64,000 bases of DNA from Clostridium cellulovorans 743B (GTDB lineage: Bacteria; Bacillota; Clostridia; Clostridiales; Clostridiaceae), in the NCBI RefSeq assembly GCF_000145275.1, contig NC_014393.1, positions 558,001 through 622,000 on the forward strand, in the 5' to 3' direction. How positions within the stretch are numbered: position 1 is the stretch's first letter; every line of letters starts with the position of its first letter. The notes below the pieces were generated by a model. That model made no database searches. It was given only the letters and a program-made list of their open reading frames with translations, and had not been told where the DNA came from. The position numbers and the translations under genes are program-made. Positions 8,417 to 16,931 of this stretch are shown one piece after another.

Positions 8417-9814
8417 TTGAAGAAGATAATTATAATTGGAGCAGGAATTAGTGGGCTTTCTGCTGGATGTTATGGTCAAATGAAGGGATATGAGACAGAA
8501 ATATTCGAGCTTCAGGGTACAGTAGGTGGTTTGTGTACTACTTGGAATAGGAAAGGTTATTTGATAGATGGATGTATAGATTGGTTAATTGGAATAAATC
8601 CAGACAATTATTTGTATGATTCTTGGAAGGAACTTGGTGTCTTCGAGGGTGATGGTTTTATCCAACATGATTATTCTATGCAGGTAGAAGATGGATTGGG
8701 GAAAAAGCTTATTTTATATAGTGATATAAACAAGCTAGAAGAACATTTGCTTCAGTTGTCGCCTATAGATGAGCCGTTAATTAAAGAATTGTCAGAAGCT
8801 ATAAGAATATCAGCATTTTCTAGTAAAACTGTAAAGCCTGTGTTTAATAAAAAATTTGCTACTATGTCTTTATATGATTTTCTTCAGCAGTTTAAGGATA
8901 GATTTTTAAGAGAAGCCTTAGGGGTCACTTTAATTCCTTTACAACCAAAGGAATACCCAGTTGGAACATTTATTTTTAGGCATTCTTTTTATAACCGAAA
9001 GGATGCTAGTTGGTCTATTGGTGGTTCTCTTGCCTTTGCACAAAGAATTGAAAATAAGTACAAGGCATTAGGTGGAAAAATAAATTATAGAGTAGAAGTA
9101 CAGGAAGTTATAGTTAAAGATAATAAAGCTGTAGGCGTAAGATTAGCTGATGGTTCTGAACATTATGCTGACTATGTCATTTCAACAATAGATGGTTATA
9201 AAACTGTTTTTGATTTGCTCAAGGGTAAGTATTTAAATGATGAAATTAAGCAGCTTTTCAACGAGGAAAAAGATTTACCTAGTTCAATGCAAATATCTTT
9301 GGGAATCCATTGCGATTTATCGGAAGAACCTCATAACATAGTATTGAAATTAAAGGAGCCCTTTGTGGTTGGCGACAAAATTAATTCTTATCTATATTTA
9401 AAGCAATTTTCTTTTGATAAGTTAATGTGTAAACCGGGGAAATCTGTGATAACTTCAATTATTGAAACTGATTATGAATATTGGGACGACCTTCATAAGG
9501 ATATTTATAAGTATAACTTAGAAAAGGAAAGGCTTTGCGAAATATTTATAAAAATAATTGAAGAAAGATTTCCACAGGTGAAAGGAAAAATCGAAGTTAC
9601 TGATGTTGCTACGCCAGTAACTTATAATAGATATACTGGAGTTTGGAAAGGTTCGTATTTGGGATGGTGGAACATGTCTGCTACTACTCTTCCAGCTGTT
9701 TTACCAGGTCTTGAAAATTTCTATATTGCTGGACAATGGGCAGAAGCTTTAGGCGGGCTTCCAATCAGTATGATGACAGGAAAAGGAGTTATCACAAAAA
9801 TAAGCGAAATTTAA
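8417..9814 (+). CDS. Phytoene-desaturase/CrtI-like FAD oxidoreductase
   Basis: 465 residues. An N-terminal Rossmann FAD motif IIIGAGISGLSAG is followed by the E that binds ribose and a GGLCTTW segment. The C-terminal FAD-binding block reads FYIAGQW ... GGLPISMMTGK. This is the architecture of the CrtI / retinol saturase-like flavoprotein family. No carotenoid genes are present nearby, so the substrate is open and a carotenoid role is not claimed. It starts at TTG 8417, nine bases after GGGGAGGT. A terminator follows at 9894. Confidence 0.85.
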   Translation: MKKIIIIGAGISGLSAGCYGQMKGYETEIFELQGTVGGLCTTWNRKGYLIDGCIDWLIGINPDNYLYDSWKELGVFEGDGFIQHDYSMQVEDGLGKKLILYSDINKLEEHLLQLSPIDEPLIKELSEAIRISAFSSKTVKPVFNKKFATMSLYDFLQQFKDRFLREALGVTLIPLQPKEYPVGTFIFRHSFYNRKDASWSIGGSLAFAQRIENKYKALGGKINYRVEVQEVIVKDNKAVGVRLADGSEHYADYVISTIDGYKTVFDLLKGKYLNDEIKQLFNEEKDLPSSMQISLGIHCDLSEEPHNIVLKLKEPFVVGDKINSYLYLKQFSFDKLMCKPGKSVITSIIETDYEYWDDLHKDIYKYNLEKERLCEIFIKIIEERFPQVKGKIEVTDVATPVTYNRYTGVWKGSYLGWWNMSATTLPAVLPGLENFYIAGQWAEALGGLPISMMTGKGVITKISEI

Positions 9815-9893
9815 GTTTAGTTATAGTATTTCAAAAATTAAGGAGTATAGTTTTTATATTTCATTGGAGATATATGTATTTTTACGATAAAGG

Positions 9894-9922
9894 ATACAGA
9901 GATTAGTATTCTCTGTATTTTT
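9894..9922 (+). terminator. Terminator after the FAD oxidoreductase gene
   Basis: Arms ATACAGAGA (9894-9902) and TCTCTGTAT (9910-9918), 7-nt loop, then a T-run. Confidence 0.85.
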
Positions 9923-9965
9923 AGTGGGTATTTTTGAAATGTGAAGTAATAATTTATAAAATGTA

Positions 9966-10056
9966 AATTTTACTGGAAATGATGTCGTTTTATAGGTTAT
10001 AATATTAGGACATAAAACTGCTTTTGGTACTTTTTATCAGAAGCAGTTTTGGTTAT
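9966..10056 (+). promoter_or_regulatory. Shared promoter/5'-hairpin element, copy B
   Basis: Second copy of the block at 3670-3760. The -10 box TATAAT is at 9998-10003. The predicted transcript begins near 10010 and runs into a perfect 10-bp hairpin, AAAACTGCTT (10014-10023) with AAGCAGTTTT (10041-10050). Of three stem differences from copy A, two preserve pairing by G-U wobble. It precedes the ABC exporter operon. Confidence 0.62.
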
Positions 10057-10119
10057 TAGAAATAAGCTTTTATAAAAATAAAATATACTCAAATACACAT
10101 ACAAAAGGAGGCGCACATA

Positions 10120-11127
10120 ATGATTCATTTAGAGGAAGTTTCAAGAGAGTTTAAAAGCTACAAAAAAGAACCAGGCTTTAAAGGTGCTGTTAAAGCTCTC
10201 TTTTCAAAGGAAACTGTAGTGAAAACAGCTGTTGATAAAGTTAGTTTTCATATTGCTGAGGGGGAAATGGTTGGCTATATAGGTGCCAATGGTGCTGGAA
10301 AGTCTACAACTATAAAAATTATGACAGGAATTCTTGTACCAACAAGTGGCAAATGTACAGTAGCTGGAGTTGTTCCTTATGAAAACAGACAAAAGAATGC
10401 TGAGAAAATTGGCGTTGTATTTGGTCAAAGAACTCAACTTTGGTGGGACCTTCCCCTTACAGAGACCTATTCTATATTAAAGGAAATATATAACGTCTCC
10501 GATGAAGATTTCAAAGAGAGAATGGAATTCTTAAATAAAGTATTAGATTTAGATGAGTTTATTAATTCAGCAGTAAGAACTTTATCTTTAGGACAAAGGA
10601 TGAGAGCAGATTTAGCAGCATCATTACTTCATAATCCTAAGGTGCTTTTCTTGGACGAGCCTACTATAGGTCTAGATGTAGTAGTAAAAGAAAACATGAG
10701 AAAAGCAATAAAGGAAATCAATCAAAAATATAAAACCACTGTAATTCTTACAACTCATGATTTGACTGATATCGAAGAACTTTGTGATAGGATAATTATT
10801 ATAGATAAAGGAAAGAAAATTTACGACGGAAGTATTGAGAAGATAAAAAGAGAATATGGAAATAAGCGTATTCTTGAAATGTATGTTAAAAATATAAAAG
10901 AAACTTCAGAAATTGATGTTGCTAAGGAATTTAAGCTTTCAGCTGAGGAATGTAAAACATGGACAAATGATAATAGCATTTTAGTAGAGTTTGATAAAAA
11001 TAAAATAAATATGCCTGAGATTGTGGCTTATGTTATGTCAAAGGTTCAAATAGTAGATATGAAGATAAAAGAAACGGACATTGAGGATATTGTAAAGATG
11101 ATTTATGGTCATGAGGTGAAGCTATGA
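10120..11127 (+). CDS. ABC exporter, ATP-binding subunit (DrrA/COG4586 type)
   Basis: 335 residues. Walker A GANGAGKST, a Q-loop at GVVFGQRTQLWWD, signature LSLGQRMRAD, Walker B VLFLDEPT and the switch His in TTHD. The N-terminal SYKKEPGFKGA segment and the WWDLP block after the Q-loop are typical of the COG4586 subfamily that pairs with two COG4587/COG3694 permeases. Family members export hydrophobic drugs or cationic compounds. It overlaps the next gene by four bases (ATGA), so the three genes form one operon driven from the element at 9966. Confidence 0.92.
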   Translation: MIHLEEVSREFKSYKKEPGFKGAVKALFSKETVVKTAVDKVSFHIAEGEMVGYIGANGAGKSTTIKIMTGILVPTSGKCTVAGVVPYENRQKNAEKIGVVFGQRTQLWWDLPLTETYSILKEIYNVSDEDFKERMEFLNKVLDLDEFINSAVRTLSLGQRMRADLAASLLHNPKVLFLDEPTIGLDVVVKENMRKAIKEINQKYKTTVILTTHDLTDIEELCDRIIIIDKGKKIYDGSIEKIKREYGNKRILEMYVKNIKETSEIDVAKEFKLSAEECKTWTNDNSILVEFDKNKINMPEIVAYVMSKVQIVDMKIKETDIEDIVKMIYGHEVKL

Positions 11128-11951
11128 ATCCAATAAAAAAAATAGTGAAGACATATATACCTTTCACCAAAGTTACTATTCAAAGGATGATGGCTTACAG
11201 GGTTAATTTTTTTCTCCGTATTTTAATAGATGTATTTAGAATGTTCATAGTGTATTATCTATGGAAGGCTATTTTTATGAATTCTGAAAATCCTGTTTTG
11301 AGTGGTTTCACTGCTGATCAGATGATTATTTATATATTTATAAGCCTTATTACTGCACGCATAATAGATAACAACATAGATGTTGGTATAGGGTTTGAGG
11401 TAAAAGAAGGAATTATAGCTATGAATTTAATAAAGCCTTTAAATTATAAGCTAACATTATTTTTTAATACCCTAGGGGGAGTTTTCTTTAATGTTTTTGT
11501 TATTTCTATACCAATGTGGATAGGAATCGTAGTGATTAGATTTACAACTTTAGGAGAGTTACCACCTAATATAACAACTATCTTTTGTTATGTTGTTAGC
11601 GCATTATTAGGATTTATTATAATGTTTCTATTCAATTTTTGTTTTGGATTATTATCATTTTATGTTACAAACCTGTGGGGAATAGTAAACCTAAAGGGTG
11701 CTTCTATAATGTTCTTATCGGGACAATTGATTCCGCTGGTTTTCTTTCCAGAATGGTTTCAGAAGTTATTGCAGTTTATTCCCTTTGGATCAGTAAACTA
11801 TGTGCCTGTTATGATATATTTACAAAAGATAAATGGCAGTGCTCTGGTGAAAGCTCTTATAATTCAAATGGTTTGGGTTTTTGTATTGTGGTTTTTAAGT
11901 GTAGCATTTTGGAATAAAGCTGTAAAAAGATTAGTAGTACTTGGAGGTTAA
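11124..11951 (+). CDS. ABC-2 exporter permease subunit 1 (COG4587 type)
   Basis: 275 residues with about six hydrophobic segments and a basic N-terminus carrying a conserved TIQRMMAYRVNF-like entry helix. It matches the first of the paired permeases that accompany this ATPase subfamily. Its ATG overlaps the ATPase stop; the second permease starts two bases after its stop. It forms the membrane channel with the next gene product. Confidence 0.85.
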   Translation: MNPIKKIVKTYIPFTKVTIQRMMAYRVNFFLRILIDVFRMFIVYYLWKAIFMNSENPVLSGFTADQMIIYIFISLITARIIDNNIDVGIGFEVKEGIIAMNLIKPLNYKLTLFFNTLGGVFFNVFVISIPMWIGIVVIRFTTLGELPPNITTIFCYVVSALLGFIIMFLFNFCFGLLSFYVTNLWGIVNLKGASIMFLSGQLIPLVFFPEWFQKLLQFIPFGSVNYVPVMIYLQKINGSALVKALIIQMVWVFVLWFLSVAFWNKAVKRLVVLGG

Positions 11952-11953
11952 AA

Positions 11954-12748
11954 ATGTTAAGAAGATACTCACGATTATATATAAAATTTGTTTCACAGTA
12001 TTTTAAGTCCCTAATGGAATATAAAATTGATTTTCTTGTAGGGTGCTTGGGTTTCTTCGTAGCCCAAGCTTCTGGGATAGTTTTTATTTATTTGGTTTTT
12101 CAAAACATTCCAGATTTAAATGGTTGGGACTTCTACCAGATTGTTTTTATCTATGCTTTTGCACAGCTACCAAGAGGAATAGATCATCTATTCACTGATA
12201 ATCTTTGGATTTTAGGTGGATGGGTAATACTTAGAGGGGAGCTTGACAAGTATCTTTTAAGACCAATAAACCCATTATTTCATTTCTTAGCTGAGAAGTT
12301 TCAGCTAGAAGCTTTGGGGGAATTGGTTATTGGTATAATTCTTATGGTTATAGCAGGTAATAAACTAAACTTACATTTGAATGCTTTAGATATTATTCTA
12401 TTTATAATACTTGTTTTCGCAGGAGCTTTAATTTATACAGCTATTAAGCTTTTTGCCGCTTCGTTATCTTTTTGGATAAAGAATAGCCAGTCCTTACTTA
12501 ACTTTATCTATAATGTAAGTGATTTTGCAAAATATCCTTTAAGTATATATTCACTATCAATTAAAATTATTTTAATATTGATAGTATCTTTTGCATTTAC
12601 TGCATATTTTCCAGCAGCGTATTTTGTAAACAAAGAAAGCTTTGTCACAGGGGTTTTAGGAACAGTAGCTGCATCAATAATTTCTTTTACAATTGCATAT
12701 TTCACTTGGATAAAGGGTATGAAAAACTATGAAGGTGCTGGCAACTAG
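11954..12748 (+). CDS. ABC-2 exporter permease subunit 2 (COG3694 type)
   Basis: 264 residues, six hydrophobic segments, with a LRGELDKYLLRPINPLF block that is typical of this permease family between helices 2 and 3. Ribosome site GGAGG lies inside the end of the previous gene. It is the last gene of the exporter operon; the terminator begins inside its final codons. Confidence 0.85.
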   Translation: MLRRYSRLYIKFVSQYFKSLMEYKIDFLVGCLGFFVAQASGIVFIYLVFQNIPDLNGWDFYQIVFIYAFAQLPRGIDHLFTDNLWILGGWVILRGELDKYLLRPINPLFHFLAEKFQLEALGELVIGIILMVIAGNKLNLHLNALDIILFIILVFAGALIYTAIKLFAASLSFWIKNSQSLLNFIYNVSDFAKYPLSIYSLSIKIILILIVSFAFTAYFPAAYFVNKESFVTGVLGTVAASIISFTIAYFTWIKGMKNYEGAGN

Positions 12749-12764
12749 ATTGCCGGCACTTTTT
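12735..12764 (+). terminator. Terminator of the ABC exporter operon
   Basis: Arms GTGCTGGCAA (12735-12744) and TTGCCGGCAC (12750-12759), 5-nt loop, five T. The stop codon of the permease lies in the loop. Confidence 0.92.
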
Positions 12765-12880
12765 AATATAACGATATATAGATATAACATGCTACAAATC
12801 CATTTCACAAAGATGTTATTGAGTAATATATAATACTTGGTTCAAAATAAGTAAATACAAAAAAAGTTTCATGTTAATTA

Positions 12881-12970
12881 TTGACACAGGTAGGTTACAG
12901 GTGTAAACTATAGATGGGGTTACACTTGTAAACTGGAATCAAAGGTTACAGTTGTAACTGGTAAGGAGGA
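12881..12970 (+). promoter_or_regulatory. Promoter with three BlaI/MecI-type operators
   Basis: A -35 TTGACA (12881-12886) with 17 bp to TAAACT (12904-12909). Three dyads of the TTACA-x-TGTAA type follow: GTTACAGGTGTAAAC (12894-12908, over the -10), GTTACACTTGTAAAC (12919-12933) and GTTACAGTTGTAAC (12945-12958). BlaI/MecI repressors bind such TACA/TGTA dyads. The array ends at the AAGGAGGA ribosome site of the repressor gene, which indicates autoregulation. Confidence 0.85.
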
Positions 12971-12975
12971 TATGT

Positions 12976-13359
12976 ATGAATAAATTAGTTTCAAAGATAA
13001 CAGATTCTGAACTTGAGGTTATGCGTGTATTATGGAAAGCTGGCAACGAACTTCCTATTGCTGAAATAAGAAGAGTTTTAGAAGAAATGAGTAATTGGGA
13101 CACATCTACAATAAAAACTTTACTTCGAAGACTTTGTGAAAAAGGTGTAGTATCAGTTAATAAAAGAGAAGTATTTTACTATAGTCCATTAGTTAGCGAG
13201 ACAGAGTACAATGAATACGTCACACAAAGTTTAATTGATAGGTTATATTATGGTAGTGCAAAAAAACTTGTGGCATCTCTATTAGGAAGCAAGAAATTAA
13301 GGGATTCTGACATAGAGGAGTTACGTACTTTATTTAAGGTAGGTAATGAAGATGAGTGA
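12976..13359 (+). CDS. BlaI/MecI/CopY-family repressor
   Basis: 127 residues, the family's usual size. The winged helix spans about 1-75 (SELEVMRVLW at the start, TSTIKTLLRRLCEKGVV as recognition helix and wing), followed by a helical dimerisation tail. In this family, cleavage of the repressor by a partner membrane protease releases the promoter. The partner gene overlaps its 3' end by 14 bp. The three upstream dyads are its probable operators. The stimulus need not be a beta-lactam (see the partner). Confidence 0.92.
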   Translation: MNKLVSKITDSELEVMRVLWKAGNELPIAEIRRVLEEMSNWDTSTIKTLLRRLCEKGVVSVNKREVFYYSPLVSETEYNEYVTQSLIDRLYYGSAKKLVASLLGSKKLRDSDIEELRTLFKVGNEDE

Positions 13360-14947
13360 CTGGATTAAATTATTATTATCAATGTCTTTATCAGGTAGCA
13401 TCCTTGCAATAGTAATATTTGCTATCAAACCTTTTACAAAACATAAGATTTCAAAGTCTATACAATATTATATATGGCTTGTGGTTTTGCTAAGATTAAT
13501 AGTTCCATTCTCCTTTGAAGGAAGTATTATGAATAATGTATTTTATGGAGAACAAACGATTGAATCAGCAATATCTGAAAATAGCAGTTTGCCAGTAAAA
13601 GTGCAAAATGAAATAAATCCATCTATAATCACTACGGATCAAGATTCTCAAGTTAATACTGAATATAAAGAAACATACAATGATGAGAATAATTATGGAA
13701 GACAATTTTTGAGTGTATTTAATGAGGTTGCTTTATATATTTGGATACTGGGAACTGTAATATCTATAATAGTAACTTTGAAAGGATATTTTTGGTTCAA
13801 CAAAGTGTTAAGATATGCAAATAAGCCAGCTACTGATGAAGAAAATAAAATTTTGCTAGAGGTATCATGTGGTAAAAGCAACATAAGATTGGCACGTAAT
13901 AAGTTTATAAAAACCCCAATGGCTTTAGGGATTTTTAGACCTTGTATCATAATTCCAGATGATGATTTTGATGAAAATCAAATTAGAAATATATTACTTC
14001 ATGAGGTTTCACATTTAAATCGTTTTGATATAACAATAAAATGGTTGACAATGATAGTTACATCAATTCACTGGTTTAATCCACTTATGTATTTTATAAA
14101 GAAGGAAATTAATAAAGCCTGTGAGTTAGCTTGTGATGAGAATGTTATTAAAGGACTAAACTCACAAGAGAAACAAGCTTATGGAGATACATTAATTGCT
14201 GTAGTTGCAGAGAGTAAATATCCACTTAGTATATTACAAGCTACCATGTGTGAAGAAAAGAGGAGTTTGAAGGAAAGATTAGTGGCTATTATGAATTATA
14301 GTAAAAAGTCAAAAGTAACAAAATTCTTTTCAGTAGTTTTGCTATTGAGTTTCATATCAGCTTCAATATGTTTAGGTGTAGGAGTTGGAAGTAACAAATA
14401 TAGTATAAAGAACTTATTTGTTAGTACAAAAGTAGTTGAATTTAAAGATGTTAATAAGGGAGAATATGATTTAGAAGAGATCTCCAAATATAAGACACCA
14501 TATGTTGGAGATTTCAGTAAGGTTTTCGCTATAGTAAATCAGTTGATTATACCTGATAATGCTTATACTCAAAGATATATATCACTAGAAACAGAAAAGA
14601 CTCCATATGGGATTACTATATTTTATCAAACAAAAGAAGAAAAGCCTGATTTTAGTCCATCCATGCTAAGTAATCCTAATAGTGATTTCAATTGTAATTT
14701 AAGAAAGAATGCTTTAATCTTATTTTCTATGATTGGTAATGTTGATACAATAACTTTTTCATTTTGTGATTCACCTTATTCTGGAGAATTAGATAAATCA
14801 AAATATAATTGTGAAACTATATTTTCTAGGCAACAGGTTTTAAAGGATTATTATAATTTTGATTCGATTAAAGAGGATATAGGTTTACTTAAGGAAGCTT
14901 TAGAAAATACAAAAAAGAATTATACATTAAGTAAGTTAGAATCTTAA
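13346..14947 (+). CDS. BlaR1-like M56 membrane metallopeptidase with C-terminal DUF4825-like domain
   Basis: 533 residues. Transmembrane helices lie at about 12-30, 36-52 and 118-137. An M56 zinc-protease domain follows with HEVSH (about residues 217-221) and the downstream ACDENV segment carrying the third ligand. A fourth helix is at about 325-345. The extracellular C-terminal part (about 355-530) contains YKTPYVGDFSKV, which resembles DUF4825, and not the penicillin-binding sensor of true BlaR1. The gene overlaps the repressor gene. Protease-driven derepression of its own operon is expected from the family; what is sensed outside is unknown. Confidence 0.85.
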   Translation: MKMSDWIKLLLSMSLSGSILAIVIFAIKPFTKHKISKSIQYYIWLVVLLRLIVPFSFEGSIMNNVFYGEQTIESAISENSSLPVKVQNEINPSIITTDQDSQVNTEYKETYNDENNYGRQFLSVFNEVALYIWILGTVISIIVTLKGYFWFNKVLRYANKPATDEENKILLEVSCGKSNIRLARNKFIKTPMALGIFRPCIIIPDDDFDENQIRNILLHEVSHLNRFDITIKWLTMIVTSIHWFNPLMYFIKKEINKACELACDENVIKGLNSQEKQAYGDTLIAVVAESKYPLSILQATMCEEKRSLKERLVAIMNYSKKSKVTKFFSVVLLLSFISASICLGVGVGSNKYSIKNLFVSTKVVEFKDVNKGEYDLEEISKYKTPYVGDFSKVFAIVNQLIIPDNAYTQRYISLETEKTPYGITIFYQTKEEKPDFSPSMLSNPNSDFNCNLRKNALILFSMIGNVDTITFSFCDSPYSGELDKSKYNCETIFSRQQVLKDYYNFDSIKEDIGLLKEALENTKKNYTLSKLES

Positions 14948-15137
14948 TCTTAACTATCTTCATAGGTTAAGAATAAGAAATCATTGATAAGATAATAATA
15001 AGTTCAATTTGATAGAGAGTTTAACTTACTAAATTTATTTGTTAGAAAATCTAGGATTTCAATGTTGGTGAATAATTAAATATTGGATAATAAAGAATCA
15101 GTATGAGAAACAGCCTTATCTATCTGGAGGATTATCA

Positions 15138-16196
15138 ATGAAAATATTAAGAATGCTATTTATATTAATTGTAAGTTTATTATTGATTATTATGCAAACA
15201 AGTAATGCTAAAAATAATATATTTGCTAGTGAAAATATAAAAATAGCCAATGTTGCAGTAGTAATGAATGATTTTCAACATCCACAAATGTTGTTTATTA
15301 AACAAGGGCTTACAGATATCCAAAACGAGAATCGAGATAAAGTGAACTTTATTTTCTATGATGGTAAAGGAAATTTAGCTATACAAACGGAAATAATAAA
15401 TTCGTTGATTTCAAATTCCAATATTGATCTTATGGTAATTGGACTAATTAATCCACAAAGTGATGTAGTAGAAGATATTATTCGTAAAGCTGATTTACGA
15501 AACATGCCAATAATCATGAATGATGTTAATCCTGAAACAGCATTAAAGCTTTCTAAGGGTTATAGTAAAGTTATATTTCTTAAAGGAAAATCAGAAGAAG
15601 TGGGGATTCTTCAGGGGAAAATTCTTGTTGATGAATGGAATAATAAAGGTATGGATAAAAATAAGGATAACATATTGCAATATGTTATGTTAAAAGGAGA
15701 AACTAACAATCCAGTTGCAAACGTTAGAGAAAAGTATTCTGTTTCAACAATTAATGAAGCAGGAATAAAAACACAACAGCTTGCACTAAGAGTTGTTAAT
15801 TGGAATAAAGAAATAGCTAAACAGGCTATTGAAGCATTATTGCTTAAATATGATGGTAATATTGAGGCAATAATTGCAAATGATGATACTATAGCAATAG
15901 GGGCTATTGAAGCTTTGCAAAAGTATGGTTACAATAAAGGAAATAAATCAAAATATATTGATGTTGTTGGAGCTACTGGATTACAAGAAGTCAAAGATTT
16001 AATTGATAAAGGATTTATGACTGGTACTGCTATTATTAATTACGAGGCTCAAGCTGAAGCAGTTTATAAAATTGCAATGAACTTACTTAACAATGAGAGT
16101 CCTATAAAAGATACAAATTATACAATTAGTGATGGGTTTGTTGTACTTACAGTAGATTATTTTCCATACACAAAGAAAAATAATATTTCATCATGA
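15138..16196 (+). CDS. Periplasmic-binding-protein-like sugar-binding protein (MglB-like), orphan
   Basis: 352 residues: an N-terminal signal sequence (about 1-27, no lipobox), then a type I periplasmic-binding fold. Recognisable blocks are ANVAVVMNDFQHP at the start, AIIANDDTIAIGAIEAL for the second-lobe ligand and hinge region, and VVGATGLQEVKDLI near the end. It resembles galactose/glucose-binding proteins. No ABC ATPase or permease gene is adjacent, so it may serve a remote transporter or present ligand to a sensor. Ribosome site GGAGG lies upstream. It follows the blaR-like gene after 190 bp with no strong terminator between. Confidence 0.82.
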   Translation: MKILRMLFILIVSLLLIIMQTSNAKNNIFASENIKIANVAVVMNDFQHPQMLFIKQGLTDIQNENRDKVNFIFYDGKGNLAIQTEIINSLISNSNIDLMVIGLINPQSDVVEDIIRKADLRNMPIIMNDVNPETALKLSKGYSKVIFLKGKSEEVGILQGKILVDEWNNKGMDKNKDNILQYVMLKGETNNPVANVREKYSVSTINEAGIKTQQLALRVVNWNKEIAKQAIEALLLKYDGNIEAIIANDDTIAIGAIEALQKYGYNKGNKSKYIDVVGATGLQEVKDLIDKGFMTGTAIINYEAQAEAVYKIAMNLLNNESPIKDTNYTISDGFVVLTVDYFPYTKKNNISS

Positions 16197-16287
16197 AAAG
16201 TATAATTTAATGTTTTGGTTAGTTCTTTATAGAAATAAGCTATAGCAGACAAAGTGAAAAAATTGAGGTAGTAAGTTAAGAAAAGTG

Positions 16288-16316
16288 TTGACAAGTATAT
16301 AGAATGAGCATAAAAT
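16288..16316 (+). promoter_or_regulatory. Promoter of the T-box leader
   Basis: TTGACA (16288-16293), 17-bp spacer, TAAAAT (16311-16316). The transcript would start near 16323, about 45 bases before Stem I of the T-box. Confidence 0.75.
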
Positions 16317-16367
16317 TAGTTTAAATTATAATATAAAAGCTTTGAAGAGAAAGAGTAAAATTAGCAG

Positions 16368-16620
16368 CGTTTTAAAGAGAGTTCCCGGGTGGTGAGAGGG
16401 GCAAAATTAGTTGATTTGAATACATCTCCGAGCTTCACTCCGAAAGATAACAACCAGTAGGCAGTTGACGTTTTCTGCACACGTTATAGTGCTAGAGTAT
16501 AACCCAAAACAAGTTTTTTGGAGTACTTGAAGAGTTTGTTATTGTGAGGTAACAATAAATTAAGGTGGTAACACGTAAGTAATGCTTTCGTCCTTTTATA
16601 GGGATGGAAGCTTTTTATTT
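16368..16620 (+). promoter_or_regulatory. T-box riboswitch, tyrosine specifier, with terminator
   Basis: Stem I begins AAAGAGAGTTCCCGGG, then GGTGAGAGGGGC. The specifier loop reads TTTGAA-TAC-ATC, with the tyrosine codon TAC at 16421-16423. The AGTAGG and ACG elements of the later stems are visible around 16456-16490. The T-box core AAGGTGGTAACACG is at 16562-16575, with the TGGT bulge expected to pair with an ACCA-ended tRNA. The terminator has arms 16584-16593 and 16601-16611 followed by a T-run. Uncharged tRNA-Tyr should favour the antiterminator. The gene it serves, tyrS, is the next plus-strand gene but now lies beyond an inserted IS element. Confidence 0.92.
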
Positions 16621-16875
16621 TACCTAAAAATACTTTTGAGCAGTATTCCCACGCTTTTAGATAACTATAATGGCGCCAATAGTTATTTAGGAAACTCATT
16701 AATAAGAAACTAGTTGTAGGTAGAATAACATTATTTTATCACTGATAGTAGGCAACAAGTTGATTTATAAGTTTTTTTATGTAGCCTAAATTTAAGAAGT
16801 TTATATAGGAAAAATATTTTAGAAGCTATGAGAGTATTTGGTAATATATCTTTGGTTATATACATCAATATGATT

Positions 16876-16889
16876 AAGGTGGTCCTATG
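16876..16889 (+). promoter_or_regulatory. Possible second, degenerate T-box core
   Basis: AAGGTGGTCCTATG matches the T-box consensus at about 11 of 14 positions, with the first eight identical. It sits between the intact T-box and tyrS, nine bases before the IS. No matching Stem I or terminator was found, so it may be a remnant or chance. Confidence 0.25.
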
Positions 16890-16931
16890 TCAAGATTTAG
16901 TACAAGTTAAAATGAGAAGTTTATCCTCATC

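Noticed and set aside
14948..14972. Terminator after the BlaR-like gene
   Set aside because: A CTTAAC/GTTAAG hairpin is present but lacks a T-run and is short; not enough to call.
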